A stretch of DNA of 6,889 nucleotides from Desulfobacteraceae bacterium (GCA_003819975.1 RPPU01000242.1:1-6889), one strand, 5' to 3'; counted from the stretch's first letter, positions 1 through 5,708 are shown. Made by a program: numbers and translations. Notes: generated from the sequence alone by a model not told the origin.

Positions 1-1118
1 GCCCGGGCTTGTTCCAGCATCGCGCGATGCCGGCTCTCCGGCTGGCGGGGATCAAGGGTCAACAGCACTCCGCCGCTCCGCAAAATACCGAGCAGCGCGG
101 CGATCAGGCCGAAACTGCGTTGGCCGTACAAACCCACCACATCGCCGGGCTGCAGGTTCCGCTGCCGCAACATCCGCGCAACGGTCCGGCTCCGATCCGC
201 CAGATCGGCATAGGTCCATTCGCGCCGGCCCTGGCCGACCGCGATTTGTCCGGGGCTGCGGCCGGCCCAGCCGTCAAACAGCTCCAGAACCCCCGGATAG
301 TTCGGTTCCGGCAAAGCCCGGCTCGGATCGGGCCATAAAGCCCGCTTGGCCGGGGTCAACAGGGAAAAAGAGCCGAGGCCGGCTCGGGGTGTGCGCCCGA
401 TTTGCCCGAGCAAATGCTTGAATTGCTCCAGCGTCTCCGCCATGCGCTCCGCGCCGAACAAGACCGCATTGAAAACCAATTCCAGTTCGATCTCGTTTTG
501 CCCGGCCCGGACATTAAAGATCCAATCGCAAGAAAACCCTTCAGCCTCCCGCCCGGACAGCTCCCGGAGCTTTTCCGCAAGCGTGACCTCGTTCAAAAAC
601 ACCTGGATCTCGGGAGCCAAGCCCTTGTCCGCGGCAACCGGAGGCTGTATGCCGCCGGCCCTTTGAACGGCCTCCCGAACCCGCGCCAACAGCGCCCCAA
701 AACCCCACTCCGGGTCAAGCGTCAGGCGCAAAACCTGCGGTCGCGGTCCTGAACCGGCCCGGTCCCGTTCCTCGTCGCCCGCGTAAAAACCCGTCAACAG
801 ATCGGTTTGCCCGGTATAACGGTGCAGCAATATTTGGAGCGCGGCCAGCAGGATCGCGGACAGGGGTTGCTTCTGCTCCCGGCTCAATTGCCATAGGGCT
901 CCGGTCGCCGGCGCCGCCAGGCGGCCCGATTGCACGCCTTTTGCGGCGGGTCGCTCCGCGGAACGGGGATAGTCCAGCGGTAACTCCAATACCGGCCATT
1001 CCCGTCGCGGCCGGCCCGATAATGATGAGTTCGACAAAAGGTCTTTTTCTTGTTCCCGGACAAACGGATCGTTTGAGGGCGGGGTCGGGGGATCGAAAAA
1101 TTCCATGCTCTTTTTCAC
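1..1118 (-). CDS. Nonribosomal peptide synthetase, N-terminal part (partial condensation domain, then adenylation domain); runs off the left edge
   Basis: The minus strand is open for 372 codons from GTG 1118 to the window edge. Residues about 41-250 match the C-terminal half of a condensation domain: WPVLELPLDYPRS at 41-53, LLHRYTGQTDLLTGFYAG near 97-114 and LVFNAVLF at 214-221. The N-terminal half with the catalytic HHxxxDG motif is absent, and the GFFVNT-type motif is degenerate (PQVLRLTL). A linker LTPAKRALW (254-262) leads into an adenylation domain showing core A1 (WTYADLADRS, ~301) and A2 (GILRSGGVLLTLDP, ~345). The rest (AMP-binding core, carrier domain, later modules) lies outside the window. 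GTG 1118 is chosen because AAGGGTGA lies 6-9 bases upstream; ATG 1106 is an alternative. An in-frame TGA at 1127-1125 excludes a longer start. NRPSs activate amino acids as adenylates and load them on carrier domains in the cytoplasm. With no working condensation half, this could be a loading module or a truncated gene. The substrate is not predictable from the part seen. Confidence 0.9.
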   Translation of the reverse strand, partial: MKKSMEFFDPPTPPSNDPFVREQEKDLLSNSSLSGRPRREWPVLELPLDYPRSAERPAAKGVQSGRLAAPATGALWQLSREQKQPLSAILLAALQILLHRYTGQTDLLTGFYAGDEERDRAGSGPRPQVLRLTLDPEWGFGALLARVREAVQRAGGIQPPVAADKGLAPEIQVFLNEVTLAEKLRELSGREAEGFSCDWIFNVRAGQNEIELELVFNAVLFGAERMAETLEQFKHLLGQIGRTPRAGLGSFSLLTPAKRALWPDPSRALPEPNYPGVLELFDGWAGRSPGQIAVGQGRREWTYADLADRSRTVARMLRQRNLQPGDVVGLYGQRSFGLIAALLGILRSGGVLLTLDPRQPESRHRAMLEQAR

Positions 1119-1159
1119 GATTTTTCACCCTTTGGTTGCGGCGGTCCGAAAACCGGCAT
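1115..1159 (-). other. Possible 14-codon leader ORF overlapping the NRPS start
   Basis: ATG at 1159 opens a 14-codon reading frame beginning MPVFGPPQPK. Its TGA stop (1117-1115) overlaps the proposed NRPS GTG start as GTGA, the arrangement seen in translationally coupled genes. A GGAGG lies upstream, but about 13 bases from the ATG, which is too far for a strong ribosome binding site. No similarity is recognised. It may be a coupling leader or chance. Confidence 0.2.
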
Positions 1160-1481
1160 GGTTTGCTGAAAACCTCCGGAGATCAATGACAGCCGTCATC
1201 GATTAATGGAAGGTCGGGATAGAAAAAACAGTGCTGATTTTTTTGTCAGGGGGGAATTCATGGGAACGAAACGGAATACCCTCGAAATGGGTTAAAAAAT
1301 CGGGAATCATGCAGGTTCAAAAATCAAATCGGTTTCAGATGAAAAAATTAAATGTTCAAACTCGAAATAAGGGAAGCTTTAGCTGCAAAAAGACGCTTCA
1401 TTGTTGAGTTGCAACGGTCTCATGACCACAAAAAAATCTCAAAGAGGCATGAAAGGCGGAAAAAATACCATAAAAGTTTAA
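1160..1481. other. AT-rich spacer without a recognisable gene
   Basis: This stretch separates the NRPS start from the MFS relic on the other strand. It presumably holds the NRPS promoter, but no convincing -35/-10 pair was found on the minus strand. The only open frames are short (for example an 11-codon one starting at 1260) or are frame shadows of the neighbouring relic. Confidence 0.5.
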
Positions 1482-1769
1482 AGAAATACAGTTTTTTTTG
1501 GAGATTTATTTTTCTGCCCGGCCGGTATCGGCGCCGTTTTTCCTCTTTTCGGCGCGTGCGGCAACGATTATTTCCCCAAACAGGTTATGGGCGCCGTCAT
1601 CGGACTCTGGACCTTTATGTACGGGTTTGGCGCCATGTTTGCCATCCGGATCAGTGGGGTGATCCGCGATTCCAGCGGCAGCTACGCCCGGGCTTTTCTG
1701 ATCGATGCCATCATGGCCGGCTTGGGATTGTTGCTCATCAGCTTTGTAAAAAAACGAGAGGGGGTCTGA
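1482..1769 (+). pseudogene. C-terminal fragment of an MFS transporter (relic)
   Basis: After an in-frame TAA at 1479-1481 the frame is open for 95 codons to TGA 1767-1769. The translation reads FFCPAGIGAVFPLFGAC, then NDYFPKQVMGAVIGLWTF, then ISGVIRDSSGSYARAFLID, then a hydrophobic stretch and the tail SFVKKREGV. The glycine-rich helix, the G-x-IRDssGSY-x-xAF loop before the last helices and the basic C-terminal tail match the end of major facilitator transporters, perhaps the oxalate/formate-antiporter-like branch. The first ~300 residues (10 or so helices) are missing; upstream sequence is AT-rich and shows no similarity. ATG 1587 would give a 60-residue product, but this looks like decay rather than a small gene. 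The relic points away from the flanking mbtH and NRPS genes and may be the remnant of an exporter from the same cluster, which is inference. Confidence 0.75.
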
Positions 1770-1851
1770 TTATAAGCGGAAGCCATCTCAAAAATCGAAA
1801 AATAAAACAAGTCACACTAAAAATTCCGGTGAAACTCCACCCACATAGCGG

Positions 1852-1867
1852 GCCCCCCAAGGGGGGC
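1852..1867. repeat. GC palindrome just downstream of the MFS relic
   Basis: GCCCCCC-AA-GGGGGGC is a perfect 7-bp inverted repeat 83 bases after the relic's stop. It could have served as part of a transcription end for that gene, but no T-run follows, so terminator function is uncertain. Confidence 0.4.
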
Positions 1868-1944
1868 ACAGATAAGATCATCTTGATGAAATTTGGATGT
1901 TAATTTGTTGAGAGTTTATCCTATCAACGGTGCACATTTGGATT

Positions 1945-2010
1945 GCGCGGACACGTCCGCGCTTTAAAAGCGGCGACGCGTCACGCGAGGGCTTCGGCCC
2001 TGGCTGCCGC
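1945..2010. other. GC-rich cluster of hairpins (possible structured RNA or REP-like repeat)
   Basis: Within an AT-rich spacer, 66 bases are strongly GC-rich and full of inverted repeats. GCGCGGAC-AC-GTCCGCGC lies at 1945-1962. AGGGC-TTCG-GCCCT at 1988-2001 has the very stable UUCG tetraloop. GCGGC at 1970-1974 can pair with GCCGC at 2006-2010 to enclose it. The two strands cannot be told apart from structure alone. No known ncRNA family is recognised. It lies downstream of mbtH and upstream of the NRPS in the minus-strand direction. Confidence 0.4.
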
Positions 2011-2116
2011 ACTCCAAAAATGTTACACAATCTTTATACTCTTTAAACTACAATTTGAAGCTTTACGGACAAAAGTTTAAAGAATTTCTCGCCGAATCGG
2101 TAGAACCTATCCGGGT

Positions 2117-2135
2117 CCACCGCCATAGGCGGTGG
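2117..2135. repeat. REP-like palindrome CCACCGCC-ATA-GGCGGTGG
   Basis: A perfect 8-bp stem with a 3-base loop, GC-rich and flanked by AT-rich sequence, lies 67 bases beyond the mbtH stop. Its size, shape and intergenic position resemble repetitive extragenic palindromes, which are mobilised by RAYT transposases; a RAYT relic is present at 3871-3984. Read on the minus strand it could also stabilise or stop the mbtH transcript, but there is no U-run. Confidence 0.5.
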
Positions 2136-2201
2136 GTTTAATGAAAACTAAATTGCTCTTCTTATTAGTTGCAAATTTTATTTTTGAGACAGCGCATAGC
2201 C

Positions 2202-2417
2202 TTAATTCATGTTTGCCCCGGTATGGTCAAAGTCCGGCAACGGCAAGCCCCTTTCTTCCTTTTGCATATAATCCAGACATTCCGCTATGAAACCGCTTTT
2301 CCCCGTATCCCTCCAGCCCAAGGGGATCTCATAGTCATCCGGCCAGAGCGAATATTGACTGGCAGAATTAATCACAACCCTGAAAATCCGATCGCTTTGA
2401 TTTTCAACCTGAAACAT
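2202..2417 (-). CDS. MbtH-like protein (NRPS adenylation-domain partner), divergent C-terminus
   Basis: This 71-residue protein has the MbtH-family signature: N17 followed by QYSLWP (21-26), then PLGWRDTGKSG (32-42) and CLDYM (47-51). MbtH-like proteins bind NRPS adenylation domains in the cytoplasm and are often needed for their solubility and activity, which fits the NRPS encoded downstream on the same strand. The start is supported by GAGG seven bases upstream of ATG 2417. The final family signature, WTDxRP after the CLxYI helix, is missing: at the expected Trp position (55) there is Glu, and the tail reads RGLPLPDFDHTGANMN. Neither other frame restores it. The two central Trp residues (25 and 35) are kept. 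The protein could be a divergent functional member or in early decay. It is separated from the NRPS by about 1.1 kb, so co-transcription is uncertain. Confidence 0.85.
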   Translation of the reverse strand: MFQVENQSDRIFRVVINSASQYSLWPDDYEIPLGWRDTGKSGFIAECLDYMQKEERGLPLPDFDHTGANMN

Positions 2418-2602
2418 ACCGCTACCTCACTCTTGATAATGATTTTGCATGGCCCAATATGTCATTTTCAGGTCTTTTAAACAGGAAAACGGCTCACTCT
2501 GTCGCCTTTATCTACCTTTTAAGACAAATTTTATGTGGTTTTAAATAATGATTTATTTTTTTTTAAAAGGACGGATTAAAATCTTCGCTGAATGCCTTGA
2601 AC
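2418..2602. other. Upstream region of mbtH, AT-rich
   Basis: The region holds the mbtH ribosome binding site (GAGG complement at 2425-2428) and presumably its promoter, but no clear -35/-10 pair can be picked. No coding sequence is recognised. Confidence 0.4.
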
Positions 2603-2698
2603 GGGATCTCTAAAAATTGGCCTTTTGAAGAATGGACGTTTATATTTGGCTGATTTTTAACGGTCTCCTAGTCAATTAAGTCAATTTTTAGAGATCCC
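2603..2698. mobile_element. MITE-like element, copy 1 (96 bp, 17-bp perfect terminal inverted repeats)
   Basis: The left end GGGATCTCTAAAAATTG (2603-2619) is the exact reverse complement of the right end at 2682-2698. The interior is non-coding. It aligns over its length, in the same orientation, with the element at 3526-3620: shared blocks include CCTTTT, AAGAATG, ATTTTTAA and the terminal ATCTC...AAAAAT. Two related short elements with terminal inverted repeats and no gene are what a miniature inverted-repeat transposable element family looks like. No target-site duplication is evident. It lies 52 bases beyond the oxidoreductase stop and could also fold as an RNA hairpin at that gene's 3' end. 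Confidence 0.65.
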
Positions 2699-2750
2699 CT
2701 GAAGTTTAAAAGTCACACTAAGGAGAACCTTTTGGGTCATGGCATAATCA

Positions 2751-3500
2751 TCATTCGTCGAAAATCGGACCTTTTAAATCGCCGTTTTGATTATACCCGC
2801 GCTCTTCCCAGTAGCCCTTGTAAGCGATGTCGATCGAGACTTCAATCGTTTGCACCCACTTGATCCATTTATAACCCCATTTATCTTCGGCGACCAGTTG
2901 GAAGGGAAAGCCCCGTTCCGGCGGCAACGTGACCCCATTCATCTTGTAAGCGAGCAGAAGGTTTTTATTCAAAACATAGTTAAGCGGCAGAGAAGTGGAA
3001 TATCCGTCCACGGCAAAGAATTGAACGGCCAGATGCTCCGGCTTTTTCCCGCCGAATACGGCCGGTTGGCCCGGCAGTGAAGGGCCTGCCAGCGGCGCAA
3101 GCAAATCGCTCACCCGCGCCCCTTCCCAAAGGATCTTGACGCTCCAGCCTTCCACGCAGTTCAGGGTGATCAGCTTGGTTGACGGCGCCATTTTGAGAAC
3201 TTCTTCATAGGTATAAACAGCCTGTTTGCCGTCCGGCCCTTTCACGGTCAGGCGATAGGCGGCCCGGTCGACCTTTTGCGGACCCTTGATGGAGTTCTCA
3301 TGAAAATCCGCGATCCGGCCCAGGTTTTCGCCTTTATAATGATTGATTTCTACTTCCTGCGGGCTTTTACTTGTCTGGGCGGACGCGCTTTTTATTTGAC
3401 CCGGCCCTTTGATCCAGGTTTGTCCCCTGAAAAGCAAAACCGCCAATAGCGCTACGCTTAAAAACCCGATTAACATAATGGAAATTTTGAATAATTTCAT
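2751..3500 (-). CDS. Molybdopterin-dependent oxidoreductase, sulfite-oxidase (SUOX/MsrP-like) fold, membrane-anchored
   Basis: From ATG 3500 the protein is 249 residues. Residues 6-24 form a hydrophobic segment (signal peptide or membrane anchor). The rest is a single SUOX-type molybdopterin-binding domain: FHENSIKGPQ at 66-75, LNCVEGWS at 113-120 with Cys115 as the expected molybdenum ligand, then the conserved GYSTSLPLNYV, AYKMNGVTLPPERGFPFQLV and WGYKWIKWV blocks. Such enzymes carry out two-electron oxygen-atom transfer; the substrate cannot be read from sequence. Start 3500 is chosen over ATG 3680 because AGAAAGGATAGG lies just upstream, the hydrophobic segment then sits at the N-terminus, and the 60 extra codons run through the MITE at 3526-3620. 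There is no heme or quinol-anchor partner gene beside it. No twin-arginine motif is visible, which is odd for an exported molybdenum-cofactor protein. The dimerisation domain of true sulfite oxidases is absent, as in MsrP-like proteins. Confidence 0.9.
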   Translation of the reverse strand: MKLFKISIMLIGFLSVALLAVLLFRGQTWIKGPGQIKSASAQTSKSPQEVEINHYKGENLGRIADFHENSIKGPQKVDRAAYRLTVKGPDGKQAVYTYEEVLKMAPSTKLITLNCVEGWSVKILWEGARVSDLLAPLAGPSLPGQPAVFGGKKPEHLAVQFFAVDGYSTSLPLNYVLNKNLLLAYKMNGVTLPPERGFPFQLVAEDKWGYKWIKWVQTIEVSIDIAYKGYWEERGYNQNGDLKGPIFDE

Positions 3501-3525
3501 AATCCTATCCTTTCTAATGACCAGA

Positions 3526-3620
3526 GGATATCTCAAAAATCCTTTTTCAAGAATGCACATATAGAAATTTACGGCATTTTTAATAATCGCCTGATTCGTT
3601 TTTTGATTCTTGAGATATCC
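3526..3620. mobile_element. MITE-like element, copy 2 (95 bp, 16-bp terminal inverted repeats, one mismatch)
   Basis: The left end GGATATCTCAAAAATC (3526-3541) and the reverse complement of the right end (3605-3620) differ at one base. The element aligns with the 96-bp copy at 2603-2698 in the same orientation. It sits 25 bases upstream of the oxidoreductase start codon, leaving the ribosome binding site intact but probably separating the gene from its older promoter or supplying a new one. A lone 12-base match to this terminus, ATCTCAAAAATC, occurs at 1785-1796 beside the MFS relic and may be a third, degraded end. Confidence 0.65.
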
Positions 3621-3870
3621 GGTAATCTTACTCAAAAAGATAGACACGGAAACCCTACCGTCAAGTTCGGAATATTTCACCGCAAAATTCGCCTTCGTTA
3701 AGGTTACACCGTGATAGGACGCAAAGTTTTTTTGCTAAAAACCGGGTTTCAAAATCCGAAAACTTATTGTTCCTTGAAATGAGGAAGAACAAAAATCAAT
3801 CGGCATTTTTGATGGAATAGCAAGTTTTTAGGAGGATGAGAGTCAATGCATGAATCCGGGGTATCGGGTT
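3621..3870. other. Intergenic region without a gene
   Basis: AT-rich sequence between the MITE and the transposase relic. It contains CGGGTTTCAAA twice (3743-3753 and 3865-3875) and CTAAAAAC/GTTTTTAG arms at about 3735-3742 and 3824-3831. AGGAGGATGAG before ATG 3846 leads only to a 15-codon frame, so it is not called as a gene. Confidence 0.4.
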
Positions 3871-3984
3871 TCAAACCTGCCCTCTTTGAATAGAACGCAT
3901 TAATTCTATCAAATAACGGTCTTCCCGGCCAAGTATGGATTTATACCGGTTCTGAAACAAACTGAATTTCGGCTCAAATGGCAT
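3871..3984 (-). pseudogene. Relic of a REP-associated IS200-like transposase (RAYT/TnpA_REP)
   Basis: On the minus strand the frame from ATG 3984 to TGA 3873-3871 encodes 37 residues containing SLFQNRYKSIL, REDRYLIELMRSI and QRG. This matches the RAYT segment that normally reads H-LFQNRYKSIL, then a short loop, then YLLELVRYIHLNPLRA. The upstream HUH motif and the catalytic-tyrosine region are absent, and the frame before the ATG is closed and unrelated. The His before LFQNR is replaced by Ser and the IHLNP motif is lost, so this is a non-functional fragment. RAYT enzymes mobilise REP palindromes; the REP-like hairpin at 2117-2135 fits their past activity here. Confidence 0.65.
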
Positions 3985-4036
3985 TCTGTCTCTCTGTTTT
4001 CTGGTTTTTTATTTCTTTACTTCTTCTTGCCATTTT

Positions 4037-4074
4037 ATTTTAGTCATTTCTCTGATTTTAGTCACTTCTTCCTG
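4037..4074. repeat. Imperfect tandem repeat, two units of 18 and 20 bp
   Basis: ATTTTAGTCATTTCTCTG (4037-4054) is followed by ATTTTAGTCACTTCTTCCTG (4055-4074). The core TTTAGTCACTTCTT recurs exactly at 5736-5749, on the other side of the ATPase gene, in a 9-bp tandem array. Confidence 0.5.
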
Positions 4075-4141
4075 TAATTTTCCAACTGAATAGCTTTTAA
4101 CCTATTATATTCGAAATAACATAATGCTTAAAAGGCTCGGC

Positions 4142-4206
4142 TTTCGGTGATGGAACGGATTGGATAATCCTGAAAATACCCTCCCGTTTTTCAGGAGCAA
4201 CCGAAA
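4142..4206. other. Nested inverted repeats (possible structured RNA or cruciform)
   Basis: TTTCGGT (4142-4148) can pair with ACCGAAA (4200-4206). Inside, TCCTGAAAA (4168-4176) pairs with TTTTCAGGA (4188-4196) around an 11-base loop. The two arms nest properly, as in a two-stem RNA. There is no T-run after it, so a simple terminator is unlikely. It lies 85 bases before the ATPase promoter. Confidence 0.4.
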
Positions 4207-4273
4207 TAGTCGCTAACTTGCTTTATAATAATCATTTTAACATATTGGAATAAATACATTTTTACTAAAATTA

Positions 4274-4304
4274 TACAGTTTGTAAATTGAATTGACAATC
4301 TGTA
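4274..4304. promoter_or_regulatory. Candidate operator: TACAGTTTGT-N11-ACAATCTGTA
   Basis: Two 10-base arms are inverted repeats with one mismatch and lie 21 bases centre to centre, two helical turns apart. The right arm overlaps the TTGACA -35 hexamer at 4292-4297. This layout is typical of a repressor site that blocks RNA polymerase. The regulator is unknown; the ATPase itself carries a winged-helix segment, so autoregulation is possible but unproven. Confidence 0.55.
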
Positions 4305-4320
4305 TCATTAGTTATATATT
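4292..4320 (+). promoter_or_regulatory. Sigma70-type promoter of the ATPase gene
   Basis: TTGACA (4292-4297) and TATATT (4315-4320) are separated by 17 bases, near-ideal for the housekeeping sigma factor. The ATG at 4328 starts only 8 bases after the -10 box, where transcription itself should begin, so the mRNA is predicted to be leaderless. No Shine-Dalgarno is present before the ATG, in agreement. Confidence 0.7.
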
Positions 4321-4327
4321 ATTGTGC

Positions 4328-5494
4328 ATGCTAAGCCGTCGTGCCATCGATACACTGCATCAATTAGCCAAAGGATTCCCGATTATAGCCGTTACCGGCC
4401 CGCGTCAATCGGGCAAAACTACCTTGGCACAGGCCGCCTTTCCGGATAAGCCATCCGTATCCCTGGAGGAACCGGATAAATTGAGAATGGCGGCTGAGGA
4501 TACACGCGGCTTCTTGGCCAATTACCCCGATGGCGCGGTCATTGATGAAGCCCAACGCCTGCCTGAACTCTTTTCCTATCTCCAGGGCATCGTGGACCGC
4601 AAAAAACAAAACGGCATGTTCATTCTGACCGGTTCCCAACAATTCGGCCTGCTTTCCAATATCACCCAATCCTTAGCCGGCCGCGTGGGGCTGGTGCAAT
4701 TGCTCCCTTTTTCCATAAGGGAATTACAAAACAATCATATCGCGATGCCTTCTTTGCCGACCGCGCTTTATCGAGGATTATATCCCCCTCTTTTTGATCG
4801 TGAACTTTCGCCCGCTCAATGGTATGCCAACTATGTCATGACCTATGTGGAGCGAGATGTACGCAACCTGATCAATGTACGTGACTTGAGTACCTTTCAA
4901 CGCTTTTTGCGCATGACCGCCGGCCGCGTGGGCCAGCTTCTTAATCTTTCTTCTTTGGCCAACGACTGCGGTATCTCTCATAACACCGCGGCTGGTTGGC
5001 TTTCCGTACTGGAAGCTGGGTACATCGTCTTTTTGCTTCAGCCCCATTTCAAAAATTTCGGCAAGCGGTTGGTCAAAACGCCCAAGCTTTATTTTTACGA
5101 CACCGGCCTGGCCGCTTGGCTTTTAAATATCCAGGATCCGGAACATCTATCCATTCATCCTCAACGCGGCGGTCTTTTTGAAAGCCTGATCATAGCGGAT
5201 TTATTGAAAAGCCGTTTCAACCGCGGTTTGACTTCGAATTTCTATTTCTGGCGCAATAACCTGGGAGACGAAATCGATCTATTAATCGATCACGGCATTG
5301 ACCTCGTTCCGGTGGAAATCAAATCCGGGGAAACTGTGCCGTCGGATTTTTCAAAAACCCTGAACAAATGGTTCAAATGGAGCAACCCGGCAACGCCGAA
5401 AGGATATCTTGTTTACGGCGGTTCAGACGATTATACCACCGGCCCCTTCTCGATCGTCTCCTGGCTTTCCGCGTCCCAAAAGCTTCCATTATAA
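4328..5494 (+). CDS. AAA ATPase with C-terminal DUF4143 domain (COG1373-type)
   Basis: From ATG 4328 the protein has 388 residues, a normal length for the family. Walker A is GPRQSGKT (24-31), Walker B AVIDEAQ (70-76) and a sensor-like LTGSQ (100-104). A winged-helix-like segment LSSLANDCGISHNTAAGWL lies at about 207-225. The C-terminal DUF4143 part has GGLFESLIIADLL, then DEIDLLI with Asp317 and VEIKSG with Glu330 and Lys332, which resembles a PD-(D/E)xK nuclease-like fold. The protein has no signal peptide and should be cytoplasmic. These ATPases are abundant in bacteria and archaea, often as many paralogs per genome, and their role is not established. The upstream in-frame TTG at 4292 is rejected as start because it is the -35 box. 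The gene stands alone, surrounded by repeats and with GC content lower than the NRPS, which suits a mobile or horizontally acquired cassette. Confidence 0.93.
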   Translation: MLSRRAIDTLHQLAKGFPIIAVTGPRQSGKTTLAQAAFPDKPSVSLEEPDKLRMAAEDTRGFLANYPDGAVIDEAQRLPELFSYLQGIVDRKKQNGMFILTGSQQFGLLSNITQSLAGRVGLVQLLPFSIRELQNNHIAMPSLPTALYRGLYPPLFDRELSPAQWYANYVMTYVERDVRNLINVRDLSTFQRFLRMTAGRVGQLLNLSSLANDCGISHNTAAGWLSVLEAGYIVFLLQPHFKNFGKRLVKTPKLYFYDTGLAAWLLNIQDPEHLSIHPQRGGLFESLIIADLLKSRFNRGLTSNFYFWRNNLGDEIDLLIDHGIDLVPVEIKSGETVPSDFSKTLNKWFKWSNPATPKGYLVYGGSDDYTTGPFSIVSWLSASQKLPL

Positions 5495-5535
5495 AAATCA
5501 TAAGGTTAATTAGAGCTATTCAGTTGTCAAAGATC

Positions 5536-5563
5536 GGTTCGGGTTTATATTTTGAACCTTTTT
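5536..5563 (+). terminator. Possible rho-independent terminator of the ATPase gene
   Basis: GGTTC (5536-5540) and GAACC (5554-5558) form a 5-bp stem with a 13-base loop, followed by TTTTT. The stem is short and the loop long, so this is a weak candidate, but its place 42 bases after the stop is right. Confidence 0.4.
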
Positions 5564-5578
5564 AAGAGTATTGCTTTT

Positions 5579-5700
5579 AATCTTATAAATCTTACAATCT
5601 TACAATCTTACAATCTTACAAATCTTATAAATCTTACAAATCTTATAAATCTTATAAATCTTACAAATCTGCAATCTTGAATCTGCAATCTTGAATCTGC
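5579..5700. repeat. Tandem array of 15 AATCT-core units (7-9 bp)
   Basis: Fifteen contiguous units all begin with AATCT. Unit lengths run 9, 8, 8, 8, then 9 six times, then 7 five times. The 8-mers are AATCTTAC, the 9-mers AATCTTACA or AATCTTATA, and the 7-mers alternate AATCTGC and AATCTTG. The array is non-coding and lies between the convergent ATPase and surface-protein genes. It resembles the short tandemly repeated repetitive (STRR) sequences of cyanobacteria in style, not in sequence. Confidence 0.85.
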
Positions 5701-5708
5701 TTTCCTTA

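Noticed and set aside
715..1128. 137-codon minus-strand frame over the NRPS start
   Set aside because: It is a frame shadow: the frame one base over carries the clear condensation-domain sequence.
1352..1903. 183-codon plus-strand frame over the MFS relic
   Set aside because: It reads the relic in the wrong frame, is highly basic and matches nothing.
1809..2721. 12-bp direct repeat AAGTCACACTAA at 1809-1820 and 2710-2721
   Set aside because: A match of this length is expected by chance in a window of this size and has no further structure.
3501..3680. 60-codon N-terminal extension of the oxidoreductase from ATG 3680
   Set aside because: It runs through the MITE, would bury the hydrophobic segment mid-protein, and ATG 3500 has a good ribosome binding site.
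3739..3760. GGTTTCAAAATCC resembling a tRNA T-loop
   Set aside because: No acceptor, anticodon or D stems can be placed around it.
3846..3893. 15-codon ORF behind a strong AGGAGG-like site
   Set aside because: It is too short, has no recognisable similarity and overlaps the transposase relic on the other strand.
4292..4327. TTG start at 4292 for the ATPase
   Set aside because: The TTG is part of the TTGACA -35 box and the 12 added residues do not match the family.
5579..5700. CRISPR array reading of the AATCT tandem units
   Set aside because: The units are 7-9 bp and contiguous, with no unique spacers and no cas genes.
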